Shown here piece after piece: positions 16,710-25,445 of a stretch of DNA of 64,000 bases (positions are counted from its first letter, which is position 1; the number at the start of each line of letters is the position of its first letter). Both the position numbers and the translations under genes were made by a program. The notes beneath the pieces are model-generated. The model saw only the letters and a program-made list of their open reading frames with translations, ran no database searches and had not been told where the DNA came from. Origin of the DNA: Halorussus ruber (GTDB lineage Archaea > Halobacteriota > Halobacteria > Halobacteriales > Haladaptataceae); contig NZ_SBIT01000007.1 of the NCBI RefSeq assembly GCF_004765785.1, positions 1 through 64,000 of the forward strand. The letters run 5' to 3'.

Positions 16710-17618
16710 ATGACACAGCCTACCGAACCTTTCAGCGGGGTCTACCCGGCGATGACGACCCCCTTCGAATCCGACGACAGCATCGACTTCGAACAGCTCC
16801 GAACAGACGCCCGGCGACTCGCAGACGCGGGAGTGGACGGCCTCCTCGCGGTCGGCTCGACCGGCGAGAGCGCGACCCTGAGCCACGACGAACACGTCGA
16901 AGTCGTGGAAGCGGTCGTGGACGCGGTAGACGTGCCCGTCATCGCAGGTTCCGGCAGCAACTCGACCCGCGAGGCGCTCGAACTCTCCCGGCGCTCGGCC
17001 GACGCCGGGGCCGACGCTCTGCTGCTCATCTCGCCGTACTACAACAAGCCCGAGCCCGAGGGGATGGAGCGCCACTATCGGACCATCGCCGACGAGGTGG
17101 ACGTGCCCCAAATCGTCTACAACGTCCCGTCGCGCACGGGCCGAAACATCGCGGTCGAGACCGCGGCCTCGCTCGCCGAACACGAGAACATTCAGGGCTA
17201 CAAGGCCGCCAGCGGCGACTTGAACCGAATCGGCGAGGTCATCGAGCGCACCCGAGACGAGGAGTTCTCGGTCCTCTCGGGCGACGACTTCCTCACGCTC
17301 CCGTTGCTCTCCATCGGCGCGACCGGGACCATCAGCGTGGCCGCGAACGTCGAACCGGAGCGCATGTCCGCGATGGTCGAGGCCGCGCTGGCCGACGAGG
17401 TCGGCGAGGCCCGCGAGATTCACGAGGACCTCGCGCCGCTGTTCCGCGCGCTGTTCGCCGAGACCAACCCCATCCCGGTGAAGGAGGCGATGGAGATTCG
17501 GGAGTACGGCCCGGCGCACCTGCGCTCGCCGCTGACGCGCCTCTCGGAAGCGCCTCGCGCAGAACTTGCGGGTATCCTCGGAGAGTTAGAAGAGCACGAG
17601 ATTGGAGTACACCAATGA
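16710..17618 (+). CDS. dapA: 4-hydroxy-tetrahydrodipicolinate synthase
   Basis: A 302-residue TIM barrel. GSTGESATL (about 50-58) is the pyruvate/semialdehyde binding signature, Tyr137 in VYNVPSRTG is the catalytic tyrosine, and Lys165 in GYKAASGD forms the Schiff base with pyruvate. It condenses pyruvate with aspartate semialdehyde, the first committed step to lysine. First gene of the dapA-B-D-lysA-dapF-dapE operon; its stop overlaps dapB by four bases. Confidence 0.96.
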   Translation: MTQPTEPFSGVYPAMTTPFESDDSIDFEQLRTDARRLADAGVDGLLAVGSTGESATLSHDEHVEVVEAVVDAVDVPVIAGSGSNSTREALELSRRSADAGADALLLISPYYNKPEPEGMERHYRTIADEVDVPQIVYNVPSRTGRNIAVETAASLAEHENIQGYKAASGDLNRIGEVIERTRDEEFSVLSGDDFLTLPLLSIGATGTISVAANVEPERMSAMVEAALADEVGEAREIHEDLAPLFRALFAETNPIPVKEAMEIREYGPAHLRSPLTRLSEAPRAELAGILGELEEHEIGVHQ

Positions 17619-18439
17619 GCGTCTCAGTCGCAGTCACGGGGGCGACCGGCCAGATGGGTCGGGCAGTCCTCGACGCGGCCGATTCCCGCGAGGACGTGGA
17701 GGCCGCGTTCGCGGTCAACCGCGGCGCGCCCGACGACCTCGAAGCGCGCGAGGAGATTGCGGGCGTCCCCGTCGAACCGGCCCGCGAGTTCGACCGACTC
17801 CTCGCCGACCACAATCCCGACGCGCTCGTGGACTTCACCGGTCCCGCGAGCAGCCAGAACTACGTCGCGGTCGCCACCGAGGCCGGAGTCGCCAGCGTGG
17901 TCGGCACGACCGGGTTCGACGACGAGAGCGAGCAGGCCCTCCGCGAACTCGCCGAGTACGCCCCGGTCCTCAAGGCCTCGAACTTCGGCCGAGGCGTTCA
18001 GGCCCTCCTCTCGGCGGTCGAGTCGGCGGTCGCCGACCTGCCGGGCTACGACGTGGAGGTCACCGAGACCCACCACAACCGGAAGCGAGACGCTCCCAGC
18101 GGGACCGCCAAGACCATCCTCGAAACCATCGAGAACGCGAGAGAAGACGCCAGCGCCGACTCCGGCCAGCGCGTCCACGGTAGAGAGGGCGAGGCCCCCC
18201 GAGAGCAGGGCGAAATCGGCGTCCACGCCCGCCGGGCGGGGACCATCACCGGCGAACACGAAATTCTGCTGGCTGGCAACCACGAGGAGGTCCGACTGAC
18301 CCACCGCGCCGAGGACCGCGGCGTCTTCGCCGAGGGGGCCTTGGACGCGGCGGTCTGGCTCGCAGACCGGGAACCTGGCTGGTACGACTTCGAGCAAGTC
18401 GTCGCAGGCGAGCAGGTGGCCGAGGGAGGTGGCCAGTAG
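17615..18439 (+). CDS. dapB: 4-hydroxy-tetrahydrodipicolinate reductase
   Basis: A 274-residue reductase. VAVTGATGQMGRAVLD is the N-terminal NAD(P)-binding motif. VTETHHNRKRDAPSGTAK is the family signature with the catalytic His-His and the substrate-binding Lys. It reduces hydroxy-tetrahydrodipicolinate to tetrahydrodipicolinate. It is somewhat longer than short bacterial versions because of an acidic insert near 170-200. The stop is immediately followed by the dapD start. Confidence 0.96.
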   Translation: MSVSVAVTGATGQMGRAVLDAADSREDVEAAFAVNRGAPDDLEAREEIAGVPVEPAREFDRLLADHNPDALVDFTGPASSQNYVAVATEAGVASVVGTTGFDDESEQALRELAEYAPVLKASNFGRGVQALLSAVESAVADLPGYDVEVTETHHNRKRDAPSGTAKTILETIENAREDASADSGQRVHGREGEAPREQGEIGVHARRAGTITGEHEILLAGNHEEVRLTHRAEDRGVFAEGALDAAVWLADREPGWYDFEQVVAGEQVAEGGGQ

Positions 18440-19273
18440 ATGAGCCTTCAGTCCGAAATCGAGGACCTGTGGAACCGATACGACGAAGGGAACATCACCG
18501 CAGACTCGGCGGGCCGCGACGAACTGGACGCTCTCGAGGCCTTCCTCGACGCGCTCGAATCCGGCGAGGTCCGGGCCGCCGAGAAGCGGGACGGCGAGTG
18601 GGTCGCCAACGAGTGGGTCAAGCAGGGCATCCTCCTGAACTTCGGCCTCAGGGAAATCGAAGGGCGGGAGTACGGCGACGTGACCTACCACGACGTGCTT
18701 CCCCTGCGCGAGACCGGCGACCTGCCCGACCGCGGCACCCGAAACACCCCCGACGGCACCGTCCTGCGCCGAGGAGCCTACGTCGGGTCCGACTGTATCA
18801 TGATGAGTCCGAGTTTCGTCAACGTCGGCGCGCACGTCGGCGACGGGACGCTCGTGGACTCCTGCGACACCGTCGGGTCGTGCGCCCAAATCGGCGCGGA
18901 CGTGAAACTGGGCGCGAACACCCTCATCGGCGGCGTGCTGGAACCGGTCGAGGACGCCCCGGTGGTCGTCGAGGACGGGGCCTCACTCGGCGCGGGGTGC
19001 CGAGTCACCTCGGGGTTCGTCGTGGGCGAGAACTCGATAGTCGGGGAAAACACCCTCCTCACGCCCCGAATCCCGGTCTACGACCTCGTGGACGAGGAGA
19101 TTCACTACGGCCGCCTCCCGCCCGAGCGCCGGGCGTTCACCCGGTTCGTGGAGTCGTCGGTCGGCGACCACGACCTGTTCGAGGGCGGGGCGTACAAGCC
19201 CGCGGTGGTGGCGATGGACGTGGAGGCCGAGACGCTGGAAGCGACCGAGCGCGAGGAGGCCCTGCGAGAATGA
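18440..19273 (+). CDS. dapD: Tetrahydrodipicolinate N-succinyltransferase
   Basis: A 277-residue acyltransferase. The C-terminal half is a left-handed beta helix of hexapeptide repeats (VGAHVGDGTLVDSCDTVG, IGADVKLGANTLIGG) and matches DapD. It uses succinyl-CoA to acylate tetrahydrodipicolinate. Its presence, with dapE downstream and no DAP dehydrogenase or acetylase, assigns the pathway to the succinylase branch. The start codon abuts the dapB stop; its stop overlaps the lysA start. Confidence 0.93.
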   Translation: MSLQSEIEDLWNRYDEGNITADSAGRDELDALEAFLDALESGEVRAAEKRDGEWVANEWVKQGILLNFGLREIEGREYGDVTYHDVLPLRETGDLPDRGTRNTPDGTVLRRGAYVGSDCIMMSPSFVNVGAHVGDGTLVDSCDTVGSCAQIGADVKLGANTLIGGVLEPVEDAPVVVEDGASLGAGCRVTSGFVVGENSIVGENTLLTPRIPVYDLVDEEIHYGRLPPERRAFTRFVESSVGDHDLFEGGAYKPAVVAMDVEAETLEATEREEALRE

Positions 19274-20544
19274 GCGCCGCGCAGGTCCGAAATCCGCCGG
19301 TCCGCCGACTCGCCGACTGGTCGGCGAGTCGGCTCCGTGACCTCGCGGACGAACACGGAACGCCCCTCTACGTGCTGGATTTGGACCGCGTGCGCCAGAA
19401 CTACCGGCGAATGGCCGCGGCCTTCCCCGAGGCCGAAATCTACTACGCCGCGAAGGCCAACACCGCCAGACCGGTCCTGCAAGCCCTCGCCGACGAGGGT
19501 GCCGGAATCGAGTGCGCCTCGGCGGGCGAGTTGGCGCGAGCCCTCGACGCGGGCGTCGAGAGTTCTCGGGTCCACTACACCGCGGTCAACCCACCGGCCC
19601 GCGACCTCGACGTCGCGGTCCAACTCGCCGCGGACCACCCCGACCTGACCATCACCGCGGGCGCTGAGGACACCCTCGACAGACTCGCCGACCGGGGCTA
19701 CTCGGGTCGGGTCTGCCTGCGCGTCAACCCCGGCGTCGGCGCGGGCCACCACGAGAAGGTGGCGACCGGCGCGGACGCCAAGTTCGGAGTGCCCTTCGAC
19801 CGGGCCGCTGACCTCGCCGAAGACGCCGCCGAGGAGTTCTCCGTGGTCGGTATCCACGCCCACGCCGGGAGCGGCATCTCCGGCGAGGACCTCTCGGCCC
19901 ACCGGGAACTCGTCGGTCGGATGGGCGAGTTGGCTCGGGAAGTCGAGTCGCGGGGCCTCGACCTCGAATTCGTGGACGTGGGCGGCGGCTTCGGCGTTCC
20001 CTACTCCCCCGACGAGGAGCCACTCGACTTGGACGCGGTCGCCGAGGCGACCCGCGAGGCCCTCGGCGAGACCGCGGCCGACCTCGCGGTCGAACCCGGT
20101 CGGTACCTCGTGGCCGACGCGGGGGTCCTGCTGACCGAGGTCAACACGGTCAAGGAAACGCCCTCGGGCGTCGTGGTCGGCGTCGGCGCGGGAATGACCG
20201 CCCTCGCCCGGCCCGCCATCTACGGCGCACACCACGAGATTCGAAACCTCTCGGCCGACGGCGGTCCCGGCGACTGCGAACCTCGTCCCGAGCGCGAGGT
20301 GACGGTCGCCGGACCTGTCTGCGAGAGCGGCGACTCCTTCGGCGACTACTGGCTTCCCGACCCGGCCCGCGGCGACCTGCTCGCGGTGGGCAACGCGGGG
20401 GCCTACGGCTACGAGATGGCGAGTCAGTACAACTCCCGTCCCCGCCCGGCCTCGGTCGTCCTCTCGGGCGACGAGGCCAGTCTGGCGCGGCGACGCGAAA
20501 CGATTGCGGACGTGACGGCGGTCGAACTGGAGCGACACCAATGA
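19270..20544 (+). CDS. lysA: Diaminopimelate decarboxylase
   Basis: A 424-residue fold-III PLP enzyme. YYAAKANTARPVL carries the PLP lysine. HAHAGSGISGED, FVDVGGGFGVPY and EPGRYLVADAG bind phosphate and cofactor. The CESGDSFGDYW segment supplies the active-site Cys from the partner subunit. It makes lysine from meso-diaminopimelate. The ATG at 19270 overlaps the dapD stop by four bases, which fixes the start. Confidence 0.96.
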   Translation: MSAAQVRNPPVRRLADWSASRLRDLADEHGTPLYVLDLDRVRQNYRRMAAAFPEAEIYYAAKANTARPVLQALADEGAGIECASAGELARALDAGVESSRVHYTAVNPPARDLDVAVQLAADHPDLTITAGAEDTLDRLADRGYSGRVCLRVNPGVGAGHHEKVATGADAKFGVPFDRAADLAEDAAEEFSVVGIHAHAGSGISGEDLSAHRELVGRMGELAREVESRGLDLEFVDVGGGFGVPYSPDEEPLDLDAVAEATREALGETAADLAVEPGRYLVADAGVLLTEVNTVKETPSGVVVGVGAGMTALARPAIYGAHHEIRNLSADGGPGDCEPRPEREVTVAGPVCESGDSFGDYWLPDPARGDLLAVGNAGAYGYEMASQYNSRPRPASVVLSGDEASLARRRETIADVTAVELERHQ

Positions 20545-21416
20545 GCATCGAATTCGAGAAGTACCACGGCACCGGCAACGATTTCGTAGTAGTAGACGCA
20601 GACGAGTACGTCCCAGACCGGGGCGCGTTCGCCAGAACAGTGTGCGACCGACGCGACGGCGTCAGCGAGCGAGACGAACAGACCGAATCGGTCGGGGCGG
20701 ACGGAACACTCTTTCTTGCGCTCGAACCCGAATTCTCGCCGCCTCGCGTAGTAATGACGCTGGTCCAGCCCGACGGTTCGACCGCGGCGATGTGCGGCAA
20801 CGGCGCGAGATGCGCGGCCAAGTGGGCCGCCGAGCAGACCGGCGCGGACGCCATCATGCTCGACACGCAGGCGGGAACCCGCCGGGCCGAACTCCGCGAC
20901 GGCGAGGTCACCATCGAGATGGGCTCCCCCTCGTTCTCGCCGGGCGACGTGCCGCTCGCGCCGGGCCGCGAGGACCCGCTGGTCGAGGAGACCGTGGAGG
21001 GACTGGAAGTCACCGCGGTGAACACGGGCGTCCCCCACGCAGTCGCGTTCGTCGAGGACGTGAACGACGTGGACCTCGAAGCGGTCGCGCCCGCAGTCCG
21101 ACGCGCCGAGGTCTTCCCCGAGGGCGCGAACGTCACCTTCGCTTCCCCGCGCGACGACGGCGGGTACGACCAGCGAACCTACGAGCGCGGCGTCGAGGGC
21201 GAGACCCAGTCCTGCGGCACCGGCGCGGTCGCAATCGGGGTCGCGGCCCGGCGACTCGGCCGGACGACCGACGAGGAGATTCCGGTCTACCCGCCGGGCG
21301 GGCGACTCGACGTGGGATTCCGAGACGGCCGCGCGACCCTGACCGGCCCGGTCGAGCGCGAGTTCGAGGGCGAGTTGGCCTCGACGCCGGACCCGTGGCA
21401 CGTGAGCGAAGCGTGA
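20541..21416 (+). CDS. dapF: Diaminopimelate epimerase
   Basis: A 291-residue cofactor-independent epimerase. FEKYHGTGNDFVVVD is the N-terminal signature. The two catalytic cysteines are in MCGNGARCAA and TQSCGTGAVA. It converts LL- to meso-diaminopimelate, the substrate of LysA. It overlaps lysA by four bases (ATGA). Confidence 0.96.
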   Translation: MSIEFEKYHGTGNDFVVVDADEYVPDRGAFARTVCDRRDGVSERDEQTESVGADGTLFLALEPEFSPPRVVMTLVQPDGSTAAMCGNGARCAAKWAAEQTGADAIMLDTQAGTRRAELRDGEVTIEMGSPSFSPGDVPLAPGREDPLVEETVEGLEVTAVNTGVPHAVAFVEDVNDVDLEAVAPAVRRAEVFPEGANVTFASPRDDGGYDQRTYERGVEGETQSCGTGAVAIGVAARRLGRTTDEEIPVYPPGGRLDVGFRDGRATLTGPVEREFEGELASTPDPWHVSEA

Positions 21417-21435
21417 CACCGCAAGTCAGTTCAGC

Positions 21436-22593
21436 ATGAGCTTCGACCCCATCGCCTTCCTCGAACGCGCGGTTCAGACGCCCTCCCACGAGGACGTCGG
21501 CGAGATGCGCGACCTGCTGGTGGAGACGCTGGAGGGGGCAGACGCAGACGCCGAGGACGACGAGAGCGGAATCTCGGTCGAGGTGGACGACGCCGGAAAC
21601 ACCGTCGCGGTTCGGGACTCGGGCCGCGTGGGACCCCACGTCGTCCTGAACACCCACATCGACACCGTGCCGCCCCACGTCCCCTTCGAGCGCGACGAAT
21701 CCTCCGGAGAAATTCGCGGCCGAGGCTCCTGCGACGCGAAAGGACCGCTCGCCGCCATGCTCGCGGCGTTTCTCTCCTCGCCGCCCGAACGCGGTCGGGT
21801 GACGCTGGCGATTACGCCCGACGAGGAGACCGACTCGACCGGCGCGGCCGCCCTCGAACTGACCCCCGACCCCGACGCAGTCATCGTGGGCGAACCCACC
21901 GAACTCGACGTTTGCAACGCCGCCAAGGGGCGATTTCAGGCGACAGTCGCAGTCCGGGGGGCGAACGCCCACGCCGCCGAACCCGAGTCCGGGGTCAACG
22001 CGGTCCGGGCCGCGGGAGACTTACTCCGCGAGGCGTCGGAGACGCCTCGAACGAGCGGTGCAACCGCGAGTGCGCTCGACTCCTTCGACGACCGCAAGGA
22101 CCGGCCCGACCCCAGCGAGTTGCTCGGCGACTCGACGCTGGTCCCGACCACAATCGAGGGCGGAACCGCGACGAATCAGGTGCCCGCGGAGTGTTCGTTC
22201 GTGGTTGACCGGCGGTCGATTCCGCCGGAGACCGCCGAGGGCTTCCGGGAGGCGCTGGCGGCCCATCTCCGCGACCACGCGCCGGAGGGCGTCGAAGTCG
22301 AGGTGACGCTGGCCGAGCGCGAGACGCCGTTTCTGGCGGCGTTCGAGACGCCTGCCGACTCTGCCGCGGTCCGGGAACTCCGCGAGGCCAGCGGCGGCGA
22401 GGTCCGGCCCTTCGGTGCCGCGACGGAGGCCTCGTACTTCGCCGAGACGGCTCCGACCGTCGTGTTCGGGCCGGGCGCGCTGGCCGACGACGAGGGCGCG
22501 GTGGCGCACGCTCCTCGGGAGTACGTCCGGATTTCGGAAGTCGAGGCGGCCGCCGAGGCGCTCGAAACGACGCTCTCGCGGCTCTGCGGCTGA
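21436..22593 (+). CDS. dapE: Succinyl-diaminopimelate desuccinylase (M20 family)
   Basis: A 385-residue M20 metallopeptidase. LNTHIDTVPPH gives the first metal His and catalytic Asp. GRGSCDAKGP gives the bridging Asp, and TPDEETDSTG the Glu-Glu pair. The dimerisation domain follows (RGANAHAAEPESGVNA). Last gene of the dap operon, 19 bases after dapF, which supports DapE over other M20 functions. The aminotransferase step (DapC) is not encoded here. Confidence 0.88.
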   Translation: MSFDPIAFLERAVQTPSHEDVGEMRDLLVETLEGADADAEDDESGISVEVDDAGNTVAVRDSGRVGPHVVLNTHIDTVPPHVPFERDESSGEIRGRGSCDAKGPLAAMLAAFLSSPPERGRVTLAITPDEETDSTGAAALELTPDPDAVIVGEPTELDVCNAAKGRFQATVAVRGANAHAAEPESGVNAVRAAGDLLREASETPRTSGATASALDSFDDRKDRPDPSELLGDSTLVPTTIEGGTATNQVPAECSFVVDRRSIPPETAEGFREALAAHLRDHAPEGVEVEVTLAERETPFLAAFETPADSAAVRELREASGGEVRPFGAATEASYFAETAPTVVFGPGALADDEGAVAHAPREYVRISEVEAAAEALETTLSRLCG

Positions 22594-22698
22594 GTAGGGC
22601 CGAGGTTCCGAACGCGGGGGCGTCGTGAGGCCGGTCGCTGTTCCAACAGATTCGACCCGAACCCGAATTTTAAGCGACCGGCGCGAGTCGGTCCCGAT

Positions 22699-23280
22699 AT
22701 GACAACCGACGGCGTTTCTGTCGTCAGAACCGGCCTGAACGGCCACGAACCGGAGTTACGCAATCTCCTCGTCGAGTACTACGAGTTCGCCGACGAGTTG
22801 GCGGTCGAGCATTTCGACGCGCTCGACGGACTCGACGCGGCGGAGGCCGCCCAGTCGGACCTCGACCGACTCGCCGACGCGAAAATCGGCGACCCGCTGT
22901 TTCTGGCGCTCGAAGAGAGCCGAACCGGCAAAGAGGGCCAAAACAGCGACGAGAGCCGAAACAGCGACGAGGACCGAATCGTCGGCACCGTCCAGTTGAA
23001 GCGACTGGACGAGACGACCGCCGAGGTCAAGCGCCTCTACGTCGTCCCGTCGCGGCAGGGCGAGGGCCTCGGTCGGCGACTGATGGAGCGGGTCCTCGAC
23101 GGGGCGCGAGCGGACGGATTCGAGACGCTGCTCCTCGGCGTGGGACCGTATCTGGAGGCGGCGCGGGCGCTCTACGAGGACCTCGGCTTCGAGTACATCC
23201 CGCCCTACGACCAGAGCCAAGCGCCGCCGGAAATCCGCGACGAGTGGAAGTTCATGGAGTACTCGCTGGACGATAGCTGA
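22699..23280 (+). CDS. GNAT-family acetyltransferase
   Basis: A 193-residue GNAT. The acetyl-CoA motif is VKRLYVVPSRQGEGLGRRLMERVL (QGxGxG-like), followed by the hydrophobic strand ETLLLGVGPYLEAARALYEDLGFEY. A short acidic repeat, EGQNSDESRNSDED (about 78-91), interrupts the domain. Substrate is unknown. It follows the dap operon after about 100 bases and appears to be a separate unit. Confidence 0.85.
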   Translation: MTTDGVSVVRTGLNGHEPELRNLLVEYYEFADELAVEHFDALDGLDAAEAAQSDLDRLADAKIGDPLFLALEESRTGKEGQNSDESRNSDEDRIVGTVQLKRLDETTAEVKRLYVVPSRQGEGLGRRLMERVLDGARADGFETLLLGVGPYLEAARALYEDLGFEYIPPYDQSQAPPEIRDEWKFMEYSLDDS

Positions 23281-23358
23281 GAGCGCAGGGAATTGTTCTG
23301 TTGTCGTAAACGTATATCTATATTTCTTTACCGATTTAAAAGATGTCTCTGACTGTCC

Positions 23359-23386
23359 GCGCGCTCGCGGCGCGCCGCGAGCGCGC
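23359..23386. repeat. Perfect 28-bp GC palindrome
   Basis: The 14-base half GCGCGCTCGCGGCG is followed immediately by its exact complement CGCCGCGAGCGCGC. It lies about 160 bases before the rhomboid gene in a 262-base gap. Similar GC dyads occur at 38779 and 51498. Confidence 0.6.
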
Positions 23387-23542
23387 TGGCCGCGGCGACG
23401 CGGCCCGAGTGGAACCTTCGGGAGAACTCACGGGAGCGTTCATGAGTCGCTCTGCCGACAGATACGGTTCCGGGTTCCGTCACCGCGGAGCGGCCGCCAA
23501 GGACCCAAATCCCTTTCAGGTCCGGACCCCAAGGAACCGACA

Positions 23543-24472
23543 ATGGCGCAGTGCGACGAGTGTGGCGAACACGAGAACATGCCGTACAACTGCCGACGTT
23601 GCGGCGGCACTTACTGCTCGTCCCACCGACTCCCCGAAAGTCACGACTGCCCGGGACTCAACCAGTGGAACGACCCGGACGGCGTGTTCGACAGCGGCTT
23701 CGACGACAACGTGGACCAGAGCGGCGGCTCCGGCGGCATCGCCAGCTCGCTCGGCGTGAACACCGGCGCGGGCGGTCCGCTGGGCTACTTCCGCGGGAAC
23801 ATGACCTACGTGTTCCTCGGCCTGATGTGGCTGACCTTCCTCGCGGAGGTGATAGTCCTGCACGTCCTCCAGAACGCCCAGCTCTTCCAGATGCTGTTCG
23901 TCCTCGAAGCCAGCAACGTCGAGTACGTCTGGACGTGGGTCACGTCGGTGTTCTCCCACAGTCCGTTCGGCTTCTTCCACATCGCCGGTAACAGCATCGC
24001 GCTGTACTTCTTCGGCCCGCCGGTCGAGCGATACATCGGCTCGAAGAAGTTCGCCGCCCTGTTCGTCGTGAGCGGGATGGTGGCGGGCCTGAGCCAAATC
24101 GGGACCGCGATGGCGCTGGGCACCGCTGGCGGCGGCGTCCTCGGCGCGAGCGGTGCCGTGATGGCCATCATGGGCGTGCTGACCATCCTGAACCCGAACC
24201 TCCGGGTGATGCTCATCTTCCCGCCGATTCCGATGCCCATCTGGGTGCTGACCGGCGGCTACGCCCTGCTGTCGGTTATCGGCGGCCTCGGCCCGGTCTC
24301 GGGCGGTATCGCCCACTTCGCGCACCTCTCGGGCCTCCTCATCGGCTTCGCCTACGGCAAGCACGTCAAGGGCAAACGCCGCGCCCCCCAGCAACTCGGC
24401 TCCGGCGGCGGGTTCGGCGGCCGCGGGCCGGGCGGTCCCGGTGGCCCGGGTGGTCCGGGCGGACGATTCTAA
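23543..24472 (+). CDS. Rhomboid intramembrane protease with N-terminal AN1 zinc finger
   Basis: A 309-residue protein. An AN1-type zinc finger covers about 1-42 (CDECGEHENMPYNCRRCGGTYC, then HRLPESHDC). A six-helix rhomboid domain spans about 85-280. The catalytic Ser is in GASGAVMAIMG and the His in GGIAHFAHLSG. The tail is Gly/Pro-rich. It cleaves membrane substrates inside the bilayer; the zinc finger may bind ubiquitin-like or misfolded proteins (inference). Confidence 0.9.
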   Translation: MAQCDECGEHENMPYNCRRCGGTYCSSHRLPESHDCPGLNQWNDPDGVFDSGFDDNVDQSGGSGGIASSLGVNTGAGGPLGYFRGNMTYVFLGLMWLTFLAEVIVLHVLQNAQLFQMLFVLEASNVEYVWTWVTSVFSHSPFGFFHIAGNSIALYFFGPPVERYIGSKKFAALFVVSGMVAGLSQIGTAMALGTAGGGVLGASGAVMAIMGVLTILNPNLRVMLIFPPIPMPIWVLTGGYALLSVIGGLGPVSGGIAHFAHLSGLLIGFAYGKHVKGKRRAPQQLGSGGGFGGRGPGGPGGPGGPGGRF

Positions 24473-24503
24473 TTCCTCGCGCTCTTCTTCCCTTCCATCG
24501 ACA

Positions 24504-25340
24504 ATGACACCAGTCCATCCGGAGTTCGCGCCCGACCCCGCGCTCTCTCGCGCGGAGATGGAACAGTTGCAACTCGACCTCGCCGAGGAGGCCCGTTTCG
24601 AGGACGACTTCGCGTTCGACCCCCGAGCGATTGGTGGCTCCTCCGGCGGAACCCAGACCACGCTCGGCGAGGAGGCCAATCTCGGCGAAGACACCGATTC
24701 CGAACCCGGAGACGCCGAACCCCCAGTCGTCGCTGGCGTGGACCAAGCGTTCACCGCCGACGGCGAGAAGGCAGTCAGCGCCATCGTCGCCACGCGCGGC
24801 GACGAGGTAGTAGAGCGCGTTCACGCCGTCGAACCGACCGACATCCCCTACATTCCGGGCCTGCTCTCCTTCCGCGAGGGCGGGGCCATCCTCTCGGCCT
24901 TCGAGGCACTCTCGGTCGAGCCGGACCTCGCGGTCGTGGACGGGAGCGGGCGCATCCACTTCCGGCAGGCGGGCATCGCCACCCATATCGGCGTCATGCT
25001 CGACGTGCCCGCAATCGGCGTCGCCAAGAACCTGCTCTGCGGTCGGCCCCGCGAGTCGCTCGCCGACCCCCTGCCCGAAGGCGGGCGGGTCGCCATCGAG
25101 GCCGACGACAGCGTGACCGCGCCGGAGGGCACCGTCATCGGCTACGCCTACCAGTCCCGCCAGTACGACAACCCACAGATCCGCCACGTCAACCCCCTCT
25201 ACGTGAGTCCGGGCCACCGCGTCGGTGCCGAGACCACGACTGACCTCGTGGGCCTCCTCTGCGCTGGCTACAAGCTTCCGGAACCCACCCGCCGGGCCGA
25301 CAGCTACGCCGACCAAGTCAAGGCCGAAGTCGGGGATTGA
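24504..25340 (+). CDS. nfi: Endonuclease V
   Basis: A 278-residue repair enzyme that nicks DNA near deoxyinosine. VAGVDQAFTADG carries the first metal Asp. YIPGLLSFREG is the PYxPGxLxFRE signature with the catalytic Glu and wedge residues. VVDGSGRIHFRQAGIATHIGV carries the third acidic residue. An N-terminal extension of about 75 residues is acidic and variable. The start ATG at 24504 lies 31 bases after the rhomboid stop. Confidence 0.93.
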   Translation: MTPVHPEFAPDPALSRAEMEQLQLDLAEEARFEDDFAFDPRAIGGSSGGTQTTLGEEANLGEDTDSEPGDAEPPVVAGVDQAFTADGEKAVSAIVATRGDEVVERVHAVEPTDIPYIPGLLSFREGGAILSAFEALSVEPDLAVVDGSGRIHFRQAGIATHIGVMLDVPAIGVAKNLLCGRPRESLADPLPEGGRVAIEADDSVTAPEGTVIGYAYQSRQYDNPQIRHVNPLYVSPGHRVGAETTTDLVGLLCAGYKLPEPTRRADSYADQVKAEVGD

Positions 25341-25445
25341 GCCTCCGACAGGAAGGCCGAGGACGGACGGAGACTCAGTCCGCGAACAGGTCGTTGAGCA
25401 AATTACTTGGCAGACCCCGCCAATTTTTGCGAACAGGAGGACATC

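Noticed and set aside
17624-18889. Long open frame on the strand opposite dapB-dapD
   Set aside because: It mirrors GC-rich codon structure of the sense genes, has no homology-like motifs and overlaps well-supported enzymes.
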